A model generated the notes under the pieces. It searched no databases and was not told the origin of the DNA. It worked only from the letters and a program-made list of their open reading frames with translations. The position numbers and the translations under genes are program-made. This document shows positions 9,327-19,477 of a stretch of 64,000 nucleotides of DNA, in pieces. This stretch comes from Pseudomonas shahriarae (GTDB lineage: Bacteria > Pseudomonadota > Gammaproteobacteria > Pseudomonadales > Pseudomonadaceae): contig NZ_CP077085.1 of the NCBI RefSeq assembly GCF_014268455.2, positions 372,001 to 436,000 on the forward strand. Direction: 5' to 3'. Numbering within the stretch: the stretch's first letter is position 1; every line of letters begins with the position of its first letter.

Positions 9327-9360
9327 AGGACAATTCTGAACAATTGTCCTAATTTGTCCT
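9327..9360. promoter_or_regulatory. Probable operator upstream of pgaABCD
   Basis: A perfect inverted repeat AGGACAATT-N6-AATTGTCCT (9327-9350) is followed immediately by a third, slightly degenerate half-site AATTTGTCCT (9351-9360). It lies about 130 bp before pgaA in a gap of 327 bp otherwise filled by a REPIN. The symmetry and clustering of half-sites suggest a repressor or activator site; the protein that binds is unknown. Confidence 0.5.
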
Positions 9361-9487
9361 ATTCCATATCCTTCTCAGGGATATTGCGCCCAGGAAAGCT
9401 TGGCCGGGTCATCAGACACCGGCGGCCTGATGCGTGTTGTACAGGCGAACCTATCGCTACAGCTTTCCGAGTAAGGAAGCTGACGAC

Positions 9488-11938
9488 ATGTTGCGTAATT
9501 TCTCTCCCTCTGGCCCTGGCCGCCTGCGTCTACTGATCGGTGCTGCCTTGTTGCTGCCGACCCTGGCCGTGGCCGATCCTGCCTATGATTCCCTGATTCG
9601 CCAGGCCCGTACCGGCAACTACACGCCAGCGCTCAACCTGTTGCGCCAATTGCCTGCCGAGCGCCAGACCTCTGGCCAGGTCAGCGATCACCTGTTGATC
9701 GCCAGTTGGGCGCGCCAGGATGACGAAGTACTCAAGGTCTATGAGGCCCAGGGGCACCAGCGCCAACTGACCACCCAAGCGCTGACCACCGTGGCCCGCA
9801 CCTACCGCAATCAACAGCGCTGGGCCCCCGCCGAGGCGGTGTATCGCCAGGCCTTGCTGCGCGAACCGAGCAACCCGGACCTGCAACTGGGCCTGGCCAT
9901 GACCCTGGCCGATGGCGGCAAAACCGCCGAAGCCGTGCAGCGTGCCCGCACCCTGGTGGCGGCCAAGCCCGAGAATGTCGAGCGGCGTATGGCCCTGGGC
10001 TATGCGTTGTCCCGTGCCGGGCAGCCCTATGATTCGCTGTTCGAATTCGACCAGGCGTTTATCCGCGCCGGTAACCAGTCCGAGGTGGTGCGCGAATACC
10101 TGATCGCCCTGCAACGTGCACGTATGCCGGAACCGGCCCTGCGCCTGAGCGCCCGCCACCCCGGCTTGCTGGACCCGGTGACCCAGCGCCGCCTGGAAGG
10201 CGACCTGGCTGCCGAACGCGTGCGCCTGGCTGAATTCCCGACGCGCAGTGAAAGCGAACGCTTTGTGATCGCCGACCGCGCCCTCAAGGATTACGACCAA
10301 CTGCTCGCCACCTGGACCCCGGACGCCAGTGCCCATGATGATGTGGTGCGCTGGCGCATCGACCGCCTGGGCGCGCTCAAGGCCCGCGCACGTACCGCCG
10401 AGGTGCTCCACGACTACGAAGCCTTGCAAGCTCAAGGCGTGCAACTGCCCAACTACGCCCTGCGCTGGGTGGCCGCCGCCTACCTCGACCAGCGTTTGCC
10501 CGAGAAGGCCGCGCCGCTGTATCGCCAGGCAGTGACCGCGTCGGATGCCGACCCCAGCAATCAGGTGGTCGACAGCACCGCGCTGTACTACTCCCTGCTG
10601 GAAAACGACCAGACCCGCGAAGCTCGCGCCGTCGCAAACGACCTGGCGAGCACGCAAAGACCTCGGGTTGAACTCAAGGGGCTGCCCCTCGGTAACCCCA
10701 ACGACGCGTGGCTGGCCGCCCAGCAACTGGCGGCCCAGGCCGCGACCTACGGCGCCGATCTGCCGACCAGTGAAAAAAGCCTGGAAACCCTGGTGCGCAC
10801 CTCGCCCGGCAATGTCGGCATGCGCGTGGCCCAGGCGGACATGTTCCGCGCCCGCGCCTGGCCGCGACGTGCCGAAATTGCCCTCAAGGACGCCGAAAAC
10901 CAGAACCCGCGCCACATCGACCTGGAAGTCTCCCAAGGCTACAACGCGCTGGATCTGCAGGAGTGGCGCCAACTCGATATGCTCGCCGATGACGTGGTCG
11001 CCCGCGCCCCGGACAATCGCCAGGTCCAACGTCTCCAGCGCCTGCGCAAGGTGCATGAGATGGCCGAGCTGCGTATCGAAGCCGAGACCGGTAAAAGCCA
11101 TGGCGGCGGGGCGGTTGCCGGTAGTCGTGACTGGGGGATCGAAACCCTGCTCTACAGCCCGCCCATCGATGAAGACTGGCGGATATTCGGCGGTATCGGC
11201 TACGCCACCGCCGACTTTGAAGAAGGCACGGGCCACCACCGCTGGCAGCGCCTGGGTGTGGAGCGGCGTACCCGTGATATGACCCTGGAGGCCGAAGTCT
11301 CCAATCACTCCTACGGCAAAGGCACCAAGCAGGGCGCACGCCTGGCGATTGCCCGCGACATCAACGACCACTGGCAGTACGGGGGCAGTCTTGACTACCT
11401 GGCCGCCAGCACGCCGTTGCGCGCGCTCAATGCCAACGTCACCGCCAACGGCGGCAGCGGGTTTATCCGCTGGAGCGCCAACGAGAGCCGTGAGTGGAAA
11501 CTGGCGCTGAGCCCGTCCCACTTCAGTGACGGTAACGACCGTGTCGAAGCGTCGCTCATCGGCCGTGAGGGTGTCTACCGCTCGCCGGGCGTGCAAGTAG
11601 ACCTTGGCCTGGAAGTCGCCGCCAGCCGCAACAGTAAGGAAGAGGCCGCGTATTTCAACCCGCGCTCAGACTTCAGCGTGCTGCCCACGGTGAGCGTCAA
11701 CCATGTGCTTTATCACCGCTACGAAACCCAGTGGAGTCAGCAGTTCCAGGCCGGTGCGGGCACTTACAGCCAGCGCGATTACTCCACCGGTGCCATTGGT
11801 TTGCTCAGTTACGGCCAGCGTTATCGCTGGAACGACGTACTGGAAACCGGCGCCAACCTGAGCTGGATCAACCGACCTTATGACGGTGAGCGCGAAAGCG
11901 ATGTGCGCCTGATCGTCGACCTCACTTACCGTTTCTAG
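9488..11938 (+). CDS. pgaA: PgaA, poly-beta-1,6-GlcNAc export porin
   Basis: An 816-residue outer-membrane protein that exports partially deacetylated PNAG. A signal peptide (cleavage near VAD at about 30) is followed by TPR repeats over roughly 35-500 (for example YRQALLREPSNPDLQLGLA), which bind the polymer and PgaB. The last 300 or so residues alternate polar and aromatic residues as in a beta-barrel and end ...VDLTYRF, with the terminal Phe used by the Bam machinery. The ATG at 9488 is preferred over an upstream GTG because the signal peptide begins there. First gene of pgaABCD, 12 bp before pgaB. Confidence 0.93.
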   Translation: MLRNFSPSGPGRLRLLIGAALLLPTLAVADPAYDSLIRQARTGNYTPALNLLRQLPAERQTSGQVSDHLLIASWARQDDEVLKVYEAQGHQRQLTTQALTTVARTYRNQQRWAPAEAVYRQALLREPSNPDLQLGLAMTLADGGKTAEAVQRARTLVAAKPENVERRMALGYALSRAGQPYDSLFEFDQAFIRAGNQSEVVREYLIALQRARMPEPALRLSARHPGLLDPVTQRRLEGDLAAERVRLAEFPTRSESERFVIADRALKDYDQLLATWTPDASAHDDVVRWRIDRLGALKARARTAEVLHDYEALQAQGVQLPNYALRWVAAAYLDQRLPEKAAPLYRQAVTASDADPSNQVVDSTALYYSLLENDQTREARAVANDLASTQRPRVELKGLPLGNPNDAWLAAQQLAAQAATYGADLPTSEKSLETLVRTSPGNVGMRVAQADMFRARAWPRRAEIALKDAENQNPRHIDLEVSQGYNALDLQEWRQLDMLADDVVARAPDNRQVQRLQRLRKVHEMAELRIEAETGKSHGGGAVAGSRDWGIETLLYSPPIDEDWRIFGGIGYATADFEEGTGHHRWQRLGVERRTRDMTLEAEVSNHSYGKGTKQGARLAIARDINDHWQYGGSLDYLAASTPLRALNANVTANGGSGFIRWSANESREWKLALSPSHFSDGNDRVEASLIGREGVYRSPGVQVDLGLEVAASRNSKEEAAYFNPRSDFSVLPTVSVNHVLYHRYETQWSQQFQAGAGTYSQRDYSTGAIGLLSYGQRYRWNDVLETGANLSWINRPYDGERESDVRLIVDLTYRF

Positions 11939-11950
11939 AAGAGTCCGATC

Positions 11951-13951
11951 ATGACCCTTGTTTCCCGTTGCCTGCTGGCCCTGGGTTTTGTGCTGAGCAG
12001 TGCCTGTGCCCAGTCCCCCGCGCCTTTTACGCCACCTGCTGAACGACTCAAACCGGTCAACGAAGCGCCGTGGCCGAAAAACCATTTCCTGGGCATTGCC
12101 TACCACGATGTCAACGACCGTGACCCCGACCAGAGAGTGGTGGCGGTGCGTACCGAACGCCTGATCGAACAGTTGTCCTGGCTGCGCGAGAACGGTTACC
12201 AGGCGGTCAGCGTCGACCAGGTCCTCGCCGCCCGTGCCGGCGGGCCAGAGCTGCCGCCCAAAGCCGTCATGCTCAGCTTCGACGACGGTTATTCGAGCTT
12301 TTACACCCGCGTTATGCCGATCCTGCGTGCCTACCAGTGGCCGGCCGTGCTGGCGCCAGTGGGCAGTTGGGTCGACACGCCGTTGAACCAGCCGGTGGAT
12401 TTTGCCGGCGTGCCGCGTAACCGCGGGGAGTTTCTGACCTGGCAACAAGTGCGCGAAGTGGCGCAATCGGGCCTGGTGGAAATCGCCGCCCACACCGACG
12501 CCAGCCACAAGGGCGTGCTGGCCAACCCCCAGGGCAACCAGGAACCGGCCGCCGCCACCCGGCGCTATGACCCGGTCACCCGCAGTTATGAGTCCGAAGC
12601 GCAGTTCCGGGCGCGGATGCGCGCCGACGTCGCGGCGATTTCCAATAAGATCCGCGCCGTTACCGGCAAGGCCCCGCGTGTGTGGGTATGGCCGTATGGG
12701 GCGGCGGATGGCACTGCTCTGACGGTGGTGGGTGAGCAGGGTTACCAGATGGCCCTGACCCTGGAGGACGGCCTCGACAACCTCGGCAACTTGATGAGCA
12801 GCCCGCGCTTTCTGGTGGACAACGACCCGTACGGTGAGGACTTCGCCAACAGCATGGTCTCGGCGCAGGTCAAAGCACCGATGCGCGTGCTGCATGTGGA
12901 CCTCGATCATGTCTACGACCCGGACAAGGCGCAGGAGGTGCGCAACCTCGACGCGCTGGTCCAGCGTGTGCTGGACATGGGCGTCGACACTGTATTCCTC
13001 CAGGCGTTCGCCGACCCCAAGGGCGATGGCCTGGCGCGTTCGCTGTACTTCCCCAACCGCCATCTGCCGATGCGTGCCGACCTGTTCAACCGTGTCAGTT
13101 GGCAGCTGCATACCCGTGCCGGCCTGGTCAAGGTCTACGCCTGGATGCCCGTGCTGAGCTTTGCCCTGGATGCCAAGCTACCCCGCGTCAGCCGCTGGGA
13201 CCCGGCCACCGGCAAGGTGGCCGTCGACCCGAAACAGTACCAGCGCCTGTCGCCGTTCGATCCCCAGGTGCGCAAAGTCATCGGTGAGATCTACGAAGAC
13301 CTGGCCCGTACCAGCGCTATCCACGGTGTGTTGTTCCACGATGACGCCGTGCTCTCGGACTTTGAAGACGCCAGCCCCCAAGCCCTGAAAACCTACGCCG
13401 CCAACGGCCTGCCGGGCAGCATCCAGGCGCTGCGCGCCGACCCTGAAGTGATGCAGCGCTGGACCCGTTTCAAGAGCCGGTACCTGATCGACTTCACCCA
13501 TGAACTGACCGCCAAGGTCCGCGCCCTGCGCGGCCCGGAAGTGCTCACCGCGCGCAATATCTTCGCCGAGCCGATGCTCAACCCAGCCAGCGAAGCCTGG
13601 TTTGCGCAGAACCTCGACGACTTCCTCCAGCACTACGACTGGACCGCGCCGATGGCGATGCCATTGATGGAAGGTCAGTCACTGAAGAACTCCAACGCCT
13701 GGCTGGAAAAGCTCGTGGCCACGGTCAAGGCCCGGCCCGGTGCGATGCAGCGCACGGTCTTCGAGCTACAGGCCAAGGATTGGCGCACTCCAGCCGCCCC
13801 GGACATTTCCGGCGTGCAAATGGCCGAGTGGATGGGTGTGCTCAAGCGCCAGGGTGCCAGCAGTTTTGGCTACTACCCCGACAACTTCCTGGAGAATTCG
13901 CCGGATCTGAACACCGTGCGTCCGGCCCTTTCCAACAAATGGAATCCTTGA
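11951..13951 (+). CDS. pgaB: PgaB, PNAG de-N-acetylase lipoprotein
   Basis: A 666-residue outer-membrane lipoprotein (lipobox LSSAC, Cys19). The N-terminal polysaccharide-deacetylase domain shows the metal and catalytic aspartates in FDDGY (Asp111 and Asp112) and the metal histidines His181 and His186 in HTDASH, matching the E. coli PgaB pattern. The C-terminal half (from about 310; begins VLHVDLDHVYD) is the GH-like PNAG-binding/hydrolase domain, including FHDDAVLSDFED. It deacetylates some GlcNAc units so that PgaA can export the polymer. All key residues are present. Confidence 0.94.
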   Translation: MTLVSRCLLALGFVLSSACAQSPAPFTPPAERLKPVNEAPWPKNHFLGIAYHDVNDRDPDQRVVAVRTERLIEQLSWLRENGYQAVSVDQVLAARAGGPELPPKAVMLSFDDGYSSFYTRVMPILRAYQWPAVLAPVGSWVDTPLNQPVDFAGVPRNRGEFLTWQQVREVAQSGLVEIAAHTDASHKGVLANPQGNQEPAAATRRYDPVTRSYESEAQFRARMRADVAAISNKIRAVTGKAPRVWVWPYGAADGTALTVVGEQGYQMALTLEDGLDNLGNLMSSPRFLVDNDPYGEDFANSMVSAQVKAPMRVLHVDLDHVYDPDKAQEVRNLDALVQRVLDMGVDTVFLQAFADPKGDGLARSLYFPNRHLPMRADLFNRVSWQLHTRAGLVKVYAWMPVLSFALDAKLPRVSRWDPATGKVAVDPKQYQRLSPFDPQVRKVIGEIYEDLARTSAIHGVLFHDDAVLSDFEDASPQALKTYAANGLPGSIQALRADPEVMQRWTRFKSRYLIDFTHELTAKVRALRGPEVLTARNIFAEPMLNPASEAWFAQNLDDFLQHYDWTAPMAMPLMEGQSLKNSNAWLEKLVATVKARPGAMQRTVFELQAKDWRTPAAPDISGVQMAEWMGVLKRQGASSFGYYPDNFLENSPDLNTVRPALSNKWNP

Positions 13952-13954
13952 CTC

Positions 13955-15301
13955 ATGTTCGACAGAATCCTTGCTCTTCTCGTGTTGGCATTGGTGTTGG
14001 GTGTGCCCCTGGGCCTGATCTTCCTGGTCACCGGGCAGTTCCTGATGGAGTTCGTGTTTTTCTACCCGTTGTTCATGTCCGGGCTGTGGATCGCCGGCGG
14101 CCTGTACTTCTGGCTGCACTGGGAGCGCCACTGGCCGTGGTCCGATGACACCCCGGCGCCGGTGCTCAAAGGCGAGCCGCTGATCTCGATCCTGATCCCT
14201 TGCTACAACGAAGGCGACAACGCCGCCGAGACCATCGGCGCGGCGTTGGCCCAGCGCTATCGCAACCTGGAAGTGATTGCGATCAACGACGGCTCCAGCG
14301 ACAACACCGCCGAAGTACTCGATGCCCTGGCGCTGCAAGAGCCGCGCCTGCGGGTGCTGCACCTGGCGCAAAACCAGGGCAAGGCCGTGGCCCTGCGCAT
14401 GGGCGCCGTGGCGGCGCGCAGCGAATACCTGGTGTGCATCGACGGTGACGCTTTGCTCGACCGCAACGCGGCGGCCTACCTGGTGGCGCCGATGCTCGAC
14501 AACCCACGGCTTGGCGCGGTCACCGGCAACCCGCGCATCCGCACGCGCTCGACCTTGATTGGTCGGGTACAGGTGGGCGAGTTCTCTTCGATCATTGGTT
14601 TGATCAAGCGTACCCAGCGGGTTTTCGGGCGGATCTTCACCGTGTCTGGCGTGGTGGTGGCGTTTCGGCGGGCGGCCCTGGACCGGGTCGACTACTGGAG
14701 CACCGACATGATCACCGAAGACATCGACGTGAGCTGGAAGCTGCAACTGGACCACTGGAGCATCTTCTACGAGCCGCGTGCGCTGTGCTGGATCCTCATG
14801 CCGGAAACCCTCGGCGGCCTGTGGAAACAGCGTCTGCGCTGGGCCCAGGGCGGCGCCGAAGTGCTGTTCAAGAATATTCGCGGGATCTGGCAATGGCGCC
14901 ATCGCTACCTGTGGCCGCTGCTGTTCGAGTACTGCCTGTCCACCGGCTGGGCCTTCACTTTCCTGCTGTCGGTGATCTTCTGGGGCGTAGGGAAAGTGGT
15001 GCCGTTGCCCGAGGCGATTGCCGTCGGTTCGCTGATGCCGCCGGCCTTCACCGGGTTGCTGCTGGCGGTGGTGTGCCTGGTGCAATTTGCCGTGAGCATC
15101 ATGATTGACCGGCGCTACGAGCGCGGCCTGTGGAAAACCCTGTTCTGGACCGTCTGGTACCCGCTGGTGTTCTGGCTGGTGAGCCTGTTCACCACCCTGG
15201 TCAGCTTTCCCAAAGTCCTGTTCCGCCAACATCAAAAACGCGCGCGCTGGGTCAGCCCGGATCGCGGCATCAAGGCACCTGCCAAGGAAGTTAAGCCATG
15301 A
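13955..15301 (+). CDS. pgaC: PgaC, PNAG synthase glycosyltransferase
   Basis: A 448-residue inner-membrane GT2 family enzyme. Two N-terminal membrane segments (about 5-55) precede the catalytic domain with [11 protein letters not shown], the DGD motif (CIDGDALLD), TED ([10 protein letters not shown]) and the processive QRLRW motif; further membrane segments follow (about 320-410). It polymerises UDP-GlcNAc into poly-beta-1,6-GlcNAc. It starts 3 bp after pgaB and overlaps pgaD by 4 bp. Confidence 0.95.
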   Translation: MFDRILALLVLALVLGVPLGLIFLVTGQFLMEFVFFYPLFMSGLWIAGGLYFWLHWERHWPWSDDTPAPVLKGEPLISILIPCYNEGDNAAETIGAALAQRYRNLEVIAINDGSSDNTAEVLDALALQEPRLRVLHLAQNQGKAVALRMGAVAARSEYLVCIDGDALLDRNAAAYLVAPMLDNPRLGAVTGNPRIRTRSTLIGRVQVGEFSSIIGLIKRTQRVFGRIFTVSGVVVAFRRAALDRVDYWSTDMITEDIDVSWKLQLDHWSIFYEPRALCWILMPETLGGLWKQRLRWAQGGAEVLFKNIRGIWQWRHRYLWPLLFEYCLSTGWAFTFLLSVIFWGVGKVVPLPEAIAVGSLMPPAFTGLLLAVVCLVQFAVSIMIDRRYERGLWKTLFWTVWYPLVFWLVSLFTTLVSFPKVLFRQHQKRARWVSPDRGIKAPAKEVKP

Positions 15302-15765
15302 ACCTGATCCGTACCCCACAGCGGCCTGTGATGCAGGCCATTGATATTTTCCTGACCCTGATGGCCTGGGCCGGCCTGGTGATCCTGCTGGTGCGCGGCC
15401 TGGTGCCGATGCTCGATAGCAATGGCGGCCCACGCATCGATGCACCGATTTTTGCCGCGCTGAACACCTTGCAGATCTACCTGTGGATCGCCTTGTTCAA
15501 CGCGGTGCTGCTGATCGTCTGGGCGCGCTACCAACAACGACGCGGCAAGCAATTCGCCCAGCGGCGCGCGGCGACCAAGGCGTTGAGCGACCACGGCTTG
15601 AGCGAGAGCTTCCGCCTGGCGGCAGGCGAGCTTGAGCAACTACGCCGGCCGGGGGTGTTGGTGATTCATAACGATCAGGAGGGCGGGGTGCAGGCGGTGA
15701 CGGCGCATCACTCCCTTGAGGTGCGGCGGCCAGGGTTAAAACTGGTGGTGGGGCAGGAAAACTAG
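15298..15765 (+). CDS. pgaD: PgaD, accessory subunit of PNAG synthase
   Basis: A 155-residue protein with two membrane helices (about 20-37 and 60-78) and a cytosolic C-terminal tail, the plan of PgaD. The tail contains [20 protein letters not shown] basic residues. In E. coli PgaD binds c-di-GMP together with PgaC and activates synthesis. The same regulation is likely here, but the binding residues cannot be confirmed by eye. Last gene of the operon; no clear terminator follows. Confidence 0.9.
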   Translation: MNLIRTPQRPVMQAIDIFLTLMAWAGLVILLVRGLVPMLDSNGGPRIDAPIFAALNTLQIYLWIALFNAVLLIVWARYQQRRGKQFAQRRAATKALSDHGLSESFRLAAGELEQLRRPGVLVIHNDQEGGVQAVTAHHSLEVRRPGLKLVVGQEN

Positions 15766-16136
15766 GAGCGTAGGAAAAGTGACCTTTTGTTGCAGGAAGA
15801 TTCGCCAATAAATTTAAGAGTAGTCCTATTTATCTCGCCTCGGCGGCCCACTGACAATCACGGAGTTGCGCGCCTTTAAACGTTTGATGAGTAGTTGTTC
15901 GTTATAAATCAATGGGTTGGCTGTGAATCAAAATGAGGTCCTCGCTCAATTTGAGAGCCTGTGTGCTGACAACCTGTTCGGCGATGACCGCGAACGCTTG
16001 CTCAATCTGCGGGAAATTTAGCAGGCCATTGATCAGCTCAAATGATGCAGGTCGTCGGTCAGTGCAAGGGCTCAAACAGGCTGTTTCGGTTTTATACCTG
16101 CTGCCGCCGAGATTGTGAGCGGAGCCCCAGTCATAC
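15766..16136. other. AT-richer gap with a 32-codon ORF, upstream of the autotransporter
   Basis: This 371-bp gap has no REP. From GTG 15923 to TAG 16021 it contains a 32-codon ORF (VNQNEVLAQFESLCADNLFG...) with natural-looking codon use. The frame continues seven more sensible codons past the TAG (QAIDQLK) before a TGA. It may be the remnant of a lost gene or chance; no family recognised. The rest should hold the autotransporter promoter, which I could not place. Confidence 0.3.
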
Positions 16137-18723
16137 ATGGAGTTTTACGTGAAGCCAAAGCCGTTTAAAAAAAGCCTGCTGGCTTTGATCGTTGGGGCAA
16201 TCAGCACTCAAGTGCTGGCCGTTGAAGTGGACGTTGGTCAAGGCAAGAGCACCTGGAGCGGTGAGAAGTTTAGTGAATCACTGACCCTCACCGGGACGGT
16301 GACTCAGCCCACGAACGTGACCGCCAACCTAGTCACGAGCAATTGGATGGGGGTGAGTATCGCCGATACGAGGATCGAGGGGTCGCTGATCAATCGGGCC
16401 GATATCGTTCTGGGTGATCACGACCGCCCCATTCGGGCGCTTGCCGTGGACGCATCTCTGGAAATGACTACTAATCCGCGTAGTAGCACCATCACGGGGG
16501 GATGTGATCCAGGCTGGAAAGATCATCCTGAATAACGGTGGTTATGAGGGCCTTGAAATCGGTGGAGCGACCATCGGCGGAAGTGTCATCAACTCCGGCA
16601 CCATCCAAGCCACAACCAGTTCCCAGAGAGGCGGAGATGGTATTTACCTGCATGGCGCCACGGTGGGAGGGGATGTCTCCAATACCGGTGTGATCTCATT
16701 GGTCGGAGATGATTCCCTTGGTATTGCACTGGACCGGCGGGGCACGCAACTCACCAGTATTGGGGGCAAGATCCTCAACTCCGGGACGTTGTCGGTGACG
16801 GGTAAAGACGCTTGGGCCTTTGAGGTGGAAACCGAAACTACTCCTTTACGCATCGAAAACAGCGGCCTGCTTTCGGCAAATGGCGCTGGTGCGTCCGGCG
16901 TGGTGTTTTATGACGGTACCGTCGACTACATCCTCAATACAGGTGTCCTAGAAGCCAAAGGCGCCAACGCCAACGCTTTCGACTTCCGTGGTGCAAGCTT
17001 TGCGCAAAACAGCCCCATCGGCTCTCGCGGCATCGTCAACCGTGGCACTGTCAGCGCCGATGGCATTGCGATCAAGGTCGATGCTGGCAAGCAAACCTCC
17101 CCCTTCGAAATCAACCAGCAAGCCGGGGAAATCCGCAGCAACTCCGGCACCGCCATCGACGCGGCCAACCTGGCGAGCCTGAACTGGAGCGGCGGCAAAA
17201 TCGTCGGTGATGTGCTCGGTGTCACGGCTGTGAACATCAACGGCCAGGCCGATTTTACCGGCGCGCGCATTGGCGGCCCGGTATCGGTCAACGCGGGTTC
17301 GTTGAACCTGTCCGGCGCCGGCACCACCATCACTGGCGACCTGAATGTAGCCAGCGGCGCCGGGGTTGATATGCGCCTGTCCAACAGCGTGGTGCCGACC
17401 ACGCCTTACCTGACGATCAGCGGCGCCGCGAATTTTGCCCAGGCTTCGAAGGTGACCTTGAGCGCCAAGCCCGGTGATTTCACCGCAGCGCCCAGCGGCA
17501 CCGAATACACCCTGCTGCAAGCCAGCAGCGTGCAAAACAACGGCCTGACGGTCGCCAGCAGCTCGTCGTTGCTCGATGTGCTCAGCTACTCGGCCGATGC
17601 GCAGACGGTCAAGGCCGTGGTGGGCTTGAAGCCAGACGAGCAGGTGCAAACCGACCTCGGCGGCGTGGGCGCCAGCACCTCGGTAGTCACCGCCGTGAAC
17701 CTGCTGAAAAACGAAGTGCTGGGGCAACTGAGCCAGGACGACGCAGTGTTCCAGGCCGTGGCCAACGCCGGCAGCGCCCAGCAACTGGCGCAGATTGGCG
17801 AACAGCTCAAACCTGACGTAAACCGTGGCGCGCTGGACGTGGCCTTGTCCGGGCAGACCGTGATCAACGGCACGATCCTCAACCGCCTGGCCGGCCAGCG
17901 CGATGGCAGCGAACGCGGCGGTGTGTGGGTGCAAGGCCTGAGCAGCAACATGGACCAGGACGGTCGCGGTGGCGATAACGGTTACTCAGCCAACAGCAGC
18001 GGCGTGGCCGTCGGCGTGGACGGGCGTTTGAACGACAGCACCCGCGTGGGCGTGGCGTACAGCTACCTCAACTCCAACATCCACTCGGACCTGGGCAACA
18101 AGACTGAAGTGCAGGGCAACGCGCTGTCGCTGTATGGCAACTGGTCGCTGCAGAACTGGTTTGTCGATAGCAGCCTGAGCTACGGCGTCAACGACAACGA
18201 CAGCAAGCGTCATATCACCGGCACTACAGCGAAGGGCAGCTACGACAGCCAGGCACTGTCGGCCAGTGTGGTGGGCGGTTACAGCTTCAAGGCGTCGGAC
18301 AGCGTGCTGATCGAACCGCGTGTCGCCGCGCGTTACTCCAGCGTGCACATGGACAGCCTGCATGAGAAGGGCTCTTCGGCGGCGCTGAACACTGGTTCCC
18401 AACGTTACGAAGTCGGTGAGCTGGGCGCCGGCCTGCGTGTGGCAGGCAACCTGGCGCTGGGTGCCGGCACTCTGCAACCGGAAGCGACCGTGATGGCCTA
18501 TCACGACCTGATGGGTGATCGCGTGGCGCAGACTTCCAGTTTTGTGAACGGCGGTTCGACGTTCAGCGTGACCGGCGCTTCGGTGGCGCGTGACAGCTAT
18601 GAAGCCAGCGTGGGCGTGAACTACCAGGTCTCGGCGTTCAGCGTCGGCGCCAGCTACACCCGTCAGGCTCGCAGTGGATTTGATGCCGATGGCGTCATGC
18701 TCAAGGCCCGTTACGCGTTCTAA
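16137..18723 (+). pseudogene. Autotransporter adhesin, frameshifted at a G6 tract
   Basis: An N-terminal signal peptide (from ATG 16137, or GTG 16149 which has TGGAG six bases upstream; ends near VLA-VEV) begins a passenger built from repeats of the G.I.N.GTI type. The frame closes at 16535. The passenger continues in the +1 frame to 18723, with the open stretch overlapping at 16504-16535. Removing one G from GGGGGG (16496-16501) restores an uninterrupted protein of about 861 residues reading STITGDVIQAGKIILNNGG, in register with the repeats. The C-terminal 260 residues form an autotransporter beta-barrel (starts near RGGVWVQGLSS) ending in Phe. The barrel is otherwise intact. It may be phase-variable, a fresh pseudogene, or a sequencing error in the homopolymer. 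Confidence 0.8.
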
Positions 18724-18745
18724 ACCGTCCTGGTAGGAGCGAGCG

Positions 18746-18790
18746 TGTGTGGGAACTGGTAAGCCTGCTCCCACACAAGCCTGCTCCCAC
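18746..18790. repeat. Degenerate REP fragments
   Basis: GTGTGGGAACTGG...CCTGCTCCCACACAAGCCTGCTCCCAC: short partial REP arms between the autotransporter and the next lipoprotein gene. Confidence 0.55.
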
Positions 18791-18852
18791 CAGTGCGAAA
18801 CACCTTGAGAACCGCTCGCAACCCCGTAAAATGCCGCAGCACTTAATCAGGG

Positions 18853-19446
18853 ATGAATTCGAAGATGCGCATTTTTGCCCTACTGCTGGCTCTTTCCTTT
18901 CTGGCCGGCTGCGCTTCCAAACCCCCGTACTACATCTCTCCAGCACCCGTGACCATTCCCAAGACCGCCACCTTCTGGGTCGATACCTTCGACGTCAACG
19001 TGGTGGGGCAGGGCCGAATTTTCATGTCGGACGCCAAAGTCCGCGAGCAACTGGGCGTCGACCTGGTCGACCGTCTGCTCAAGGCCAAGCGCTACGCCAG
19101 CAGCAAGCAGACCGCTGACTACCTGCTGGACGTGGATATCGTCTACGTGCGCCATCTCCTCGACTCCAAGGGCGGTATCACCAGCCTGGTGGTCGACGAC
19201 AACACCATCCTGCAAAGCATCGACTTCGGCTACAAGGTCAAGGTCAAGAAAGCCGACGCCGAGGTGCTGCATTTTGCCCAGGATCGGGGTGGCCTGGTGC
19301 CCAATAACTGGGGCGGCCGGGTGCAGCAATGGAAGACCATTGGCGGGGTCCTGACCAATGAAGGCAACGCCAATATCGAGCGCCATTTCACCGGTGGCTT
19401 GAGCAATTACATCGTGCACGACCTGCGCGCCATACCCTCACGTTAA
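18853..19446 (+). CDS. Lipoprotein of unknown function, linked to the CsgG-type cluster
   Basis: Up to 197 residues; an in-frame ATG at 18865 (MRIFALLLALSFLAGC) would begin a cleaner signal peptide. The lipobox LAGC predicts outer-membrane or periplasmic anchoring. The mature part (SPAPVTIPKTATFWVDTFDVNVVGQ...) is a mixed alpha/beta domain without a motif I recognise. It lies 31 bp before the CsgG-family gene on the same strand, so it probably belongs to the same transcription unit and may be a fourth component of that lipoprotein complex. Confidence 0.75.
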   Translation: MNSKMRIFALLLALSFLAGCASKPPYYISPAPVTIPKTATFWVDTFDVNVVGQGRIFMSDAKVREQLGVDLVDRLLKAKRYASSKQTADYLLDVDIVYVRHLLDSKGGITSLVVDDNTILQSIDFGYKVKVKKADAEVLHFAQDRGGLVPNNWGGRVQQWKTIGGVLTNEGNANIERHFTGGLSNYIVHDLRAIPSR

Positions 19447-19477
19447 TACCCCGGATTTATTCACCTAGGAGCACCCT

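Noticed and set aside
9530..15445. Long minus-strand frames opposite pgaA, pgaB and pgaC
   Set aside because: All are antisense shadows of GC-rich genes and none shows a domain.
15902..16138. A 78-codon minus-strand ORF upstream of the autotransporter
   Set aside because: No ribosome site and unnatural codon use; the opposite strand carries the likelier remnant.
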